From contig CAIOOC010000655.1 of the NCBI GenBank assembly GCA_903859795.1, positions 1 to 16,622 of the forward strand: 16,622 nt of DNA. The letters are read 5' to 3'. The translations under genes were made by a program, and so were the position numbers. How positions within the stretch are numbered: position 1 is the first letter of the stretch; each line of letters begins with the position of its first letter. This DNA is from an uncultured Bacteroidia bacterium (lineage in GTDB: Bacteria; Bacteroidota; Bacteroidia; Bacteroidales; Prolixibacteraceae). Below the pieces are notes generated by a model. That model saw nothing but the letters and a program-made list of their open reading frames with translations. It was not told the DNA's origin and searched no databases. Below are positions 14,858-16,622 of the stretch, in pieces.

Positions 14858-16414
14858 ATGAAAAAGATTACCCTCATTAGCCGAATAAGTTTTCTTTACG
14901 GAGTTATTCAAATTATCGTTTGTCTAACCGGAGATCAACTGCTAGCGCAAAATGATCATGCGCGAATTAAAATAGACATTGAGCGGCAGGTTGGTGAAAT
15001 TGATAAAATGATCTACGGAAATTTTGTTGAGCATTTGGGCAGGTGTATTTATGGCGGCCTTTATGAACCCGGTTCTTCTTTATCTGATAAAAATGGATTT
15101 AGAAAGGATGTGATTCAGGCAACCAAAGAGCTCAACGTGCCAATTGTACGCTGGCCAGGAGGCAATTTTGTCTCAGGATACCATTGGGAGGACGGCATCG
15201 GACCGGTAGAGAAACGGCCTGTGCGAATGGATCTTGCCTGGGGTTACCGCGAAAATAATAGTTTTGGTACCGATGAGTTTATTGACTGGTGCCATGAAGT
15301 TCAGACGGAACCCTATTTCTGCGTTAACCTGGGAACCGGAACAATGGATGAGGCCCGAAACTGGGTCGAATACTGCAACATCGAAAAAGGGACTTATTAT
15401 GCCGATCTAAGAATTAAAAATGGTCATAAACAGCCACATAAGGTGATTTATTGGGGTCTTGGCAACGAAATGGATGGCTCATGGCAAATGGGACACAAGA
15501 ACGCTGAGGATTACGGGAAATTTGCACTTGAAACTGCCAAGCTGATGAAAGGTATCGACAAAAATATTAAGCTCGTTGCTTCAGGGTCCAGCAATTATGG
15601 CGGGGATTGGATAAATTGGAACCGAACTATTTTAGAATATCTTAAAGATCAGGTAGATTTCATTTCTCTGCATAATTATACCGGAAACAGGAGCAATAAT
15701 TACTATGAATATATGGCCTCAACCCGGTTCGCTGAAAAAGCGATTAAAATTACGGAAGGAATTATTCAGGCTGAATTATCAAAAACGAAAAGGAACGAAC
15801 CAATTTATATCGCGTTTGACGAATACAATGTATGGTATCGGGCAAAAGGAGAAGAGGGAAATGAAGAGATCTATAACCTGGAAGATGCCTTGGTTGTGGC
15901 GACCTATCTTAACACTTTTATCCGTAATGCCAATATAGTAAAGATGGCAAACATGGCTCAGCTTGTTAATGTTATTGCCCCGATATTTACCACAAAAGAG
16001 GGCTCATGGTATCAGACCATATTCTATCCGCTTTACCTGTTTGCGAATAACTGTCATGGAACTGCCCTGGAAACCTTTGTCGATAGTCCTGTCTATCAAT
16101 TAAAAGACACACAGATTCCGTATCTTGATGTATCATCGGCTTTCAACAAGGAGAAGAATGAAGTCATATTAAATGTAGTGAACAGGGATAAAGAACGACT
16201 GATCATCACCGACATCATTAGCCAATTTGGAATCTTTGACGGTGAAGCAGAGATATATCAGGTCAATAGCAAGGATATAAAGGATCAGAATTCTGCCGCA
16301 AAGCTATTGGTAAAAACGAATAAGGGGAAACAAAATGTAAAAGGAGCTAATTTCACTTATAGTTTTCCAGCACATTCGTATACTATGATTATCATTCCTT
16401 TAGGTTCCAGATGA
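14858..16414 (+). CDS. Exported alpha-L-arabinofuranosidase, glycoside hydrolase family 51
   Basis: A 518-residue retaining enzyme that removes terminal alpha-L-arabinofuranosyl units from arabinan, arabinoxylan or similar polymers. A signal peptide of about 30 residues ends near LLA|Q. The mature protein follows GH51 closely: MIYGNFVEHLGRCIYGGLY, RWPGGNFVSGYHWEDGIGP, then the acid/base Glu204 in WGLGNEMDG and the nucleophile Glu322 in AFDEYNVWY. The (beta/alpha)8 barrel is followed by a C-terminal beta-sandwich ending FPAHSYTMIIIPL. Length is typical for the family plus a leader. An in-frame TGA at 14846-14848 leaves ATG 14858 as the first start. It is divergent from the GH63-like gene, suggesting joint control through the inverted repeat between them. 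GH51 enzymes are often intracellular, so the clear signal peptide implies periplasmic or surface action. No SusC/SusD genes are in view. Confidence 0.95.
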   Translation: MKKITLISRISFLYGVIQIIVCLTGDQLLAQNDHARIKIDIERQVGEIDKMIYGNFVEHLGRCIYGGLYEPGSSLSDKNGFRKDVIQATKELNVPIVRWPGGNFVSGYHWEDGIGPVEKRPVRMDLAWGYRENNSFGTDEFIDWCHEVQTEPYFCVNLGTGTMDEARNWVEYCNIEKGTYYADLRIKNGHKQPHKVIYWGLGNEMDGSWQMGHKNAEDYGKFALETAKLMKGIDKNIKLVASGSSNYGGDWINWNRTILEYLKDQVDFISLHNYTGNRSNNYYEYMASTRFAEKAIKITEGIIQAELSKTKRNEPIYIAFDEYNVWYRAKGEEGNEEIYNLEDALVVATYLNTFIRNANIVKMANMAQLVNVIAPIFTTKEGSWYQTIFYPLYLFANNCHGTALETFVDSPVYQLKDTQIPYLDVSSAFNKEKNEVILNVVNRDKERLIITDIISQFGIFDGEAEIYQVNSKDIKDQNSAAKLLVKTNKGKQNVKGANFTYSFPAHSYTMIIIPLGSR

Positions 16415-16514
16415 TGCAAAATCGTCATTAAAAAGGACGTCACGGGAAAAATAACTTAACTATTTTAACAGGTTGAAATTCGCGCTGAACTGACATTAGA
16501 ACAATTGAAGTATT

Positions 16515-16622
16515 TTACAAATAAATACTACTACCAACAGAAATAAAATTATAGGTTGGTTCACCAATTTTCAAATACTCATAACCCAGAGCAATAAAAT
16601 AATTACTGATATGGTATTTACC
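16515..16622 (-). CDS. C-terminal end of a probable outer-membrane beta-barrel protein (partial)
   Basis: The minus strand is open from the right edge to a TAA at 16515-16517, giving 35 residues. They show alternating polar and hydrophobic positions with many aromatics and glycines (YFIALGYEYLKIG, YNFISVGSSIYL), as in the last strands of outer-membrane barrels. The gene would be convergent with the GH51 gene. The 100 bp between them (16415-16514) hold no terminator I can identify. An open stretch this short can arise by chance, so the call rests on the residue pattern only. Confidence 0.45.
   Translation of the reverse strand, partial: GKYHISNYFIALGYEYLKIGEPTYNFISVGSSIYL

Overview
The window reads as chromosomal DNA of a Bacteroidota species, probably a free-living or environmental polysaccharide degrader. 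The evidence is a gliding-motility-type (type B) type IX secretion sorting domain, a PorP/SprF-family outer-membrane protein, AT-rich intergenic DNA with TAnnTTTG-like -7 elements and no clear Shine-Dalgarno sequences, and exported glycoside hydrolases. The order or family cannot be resolved from the sequence. No RNA genes, CRISPR arrays, transposases or phage genes were recognised, and no gap between genes exceeds 300 bases.

Left part, minus strand (1-4316): an sbcD-sbcC operon encoding the Mre11/Rad50-type nuclease-ATPase. sbcD comes first, with 11 bp between the genes. sbcC runs off the left edge shortly after its Walker B motif; its visible 1019 codons are intact. A 239-bp divergent gap separates sbcD from a plus-strand, membrane-anchored serine hydrolase of the class A beta-lactamase/PBP-like fold (4556-5587). 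That enzyme keeps SxxK and SDN but has KFG in place of the usual KTG.

Centre, plus strand (5743-13196): a two-gene operon and the most interesting part of the window. The first gene encodes a 2162-residue secreted protein built of four large modules. Each module is an N-terminal cap, 10-14 plant-type leucine-rich repeats with an invariant tryptophan, and one Ig-like domain. Three PKD-like domains and a C-terminal type B T9SS sorting domain follow. The second gene starts 11 bp downstream and encodes a PorP/SprF-family protein, the kind of partner known to go with type B T9SS cargo. Together they look like a dedicated surface-adhesin/outer-membrane-partner pair analogous to SprB/SprF. Internal DNA comparison shows modular growth: block lengths differ by whole 24-residue repeats, blocks 1/4 and 2/3 form sister pairs, and a 203-bp stretch at the ends of blocks 2 and 3 is nearly identical.

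Right part (13305-16622): two divergently transcribed exported glycoside hydrolases, a GH63-like (alpha/alpha)6-barrel enzyme (minus) and a GH51 alpha-L-arabinofuranosidase (plus). They share a 209-bp intergenic region carrying a perfect 13-bp inverted repeat with a 7-nt spacer, a good candidate operator. At the right edge a minus-strand reading frame ends with a sequence resembling the last strands of an outer-membrane beta-barrel protein.
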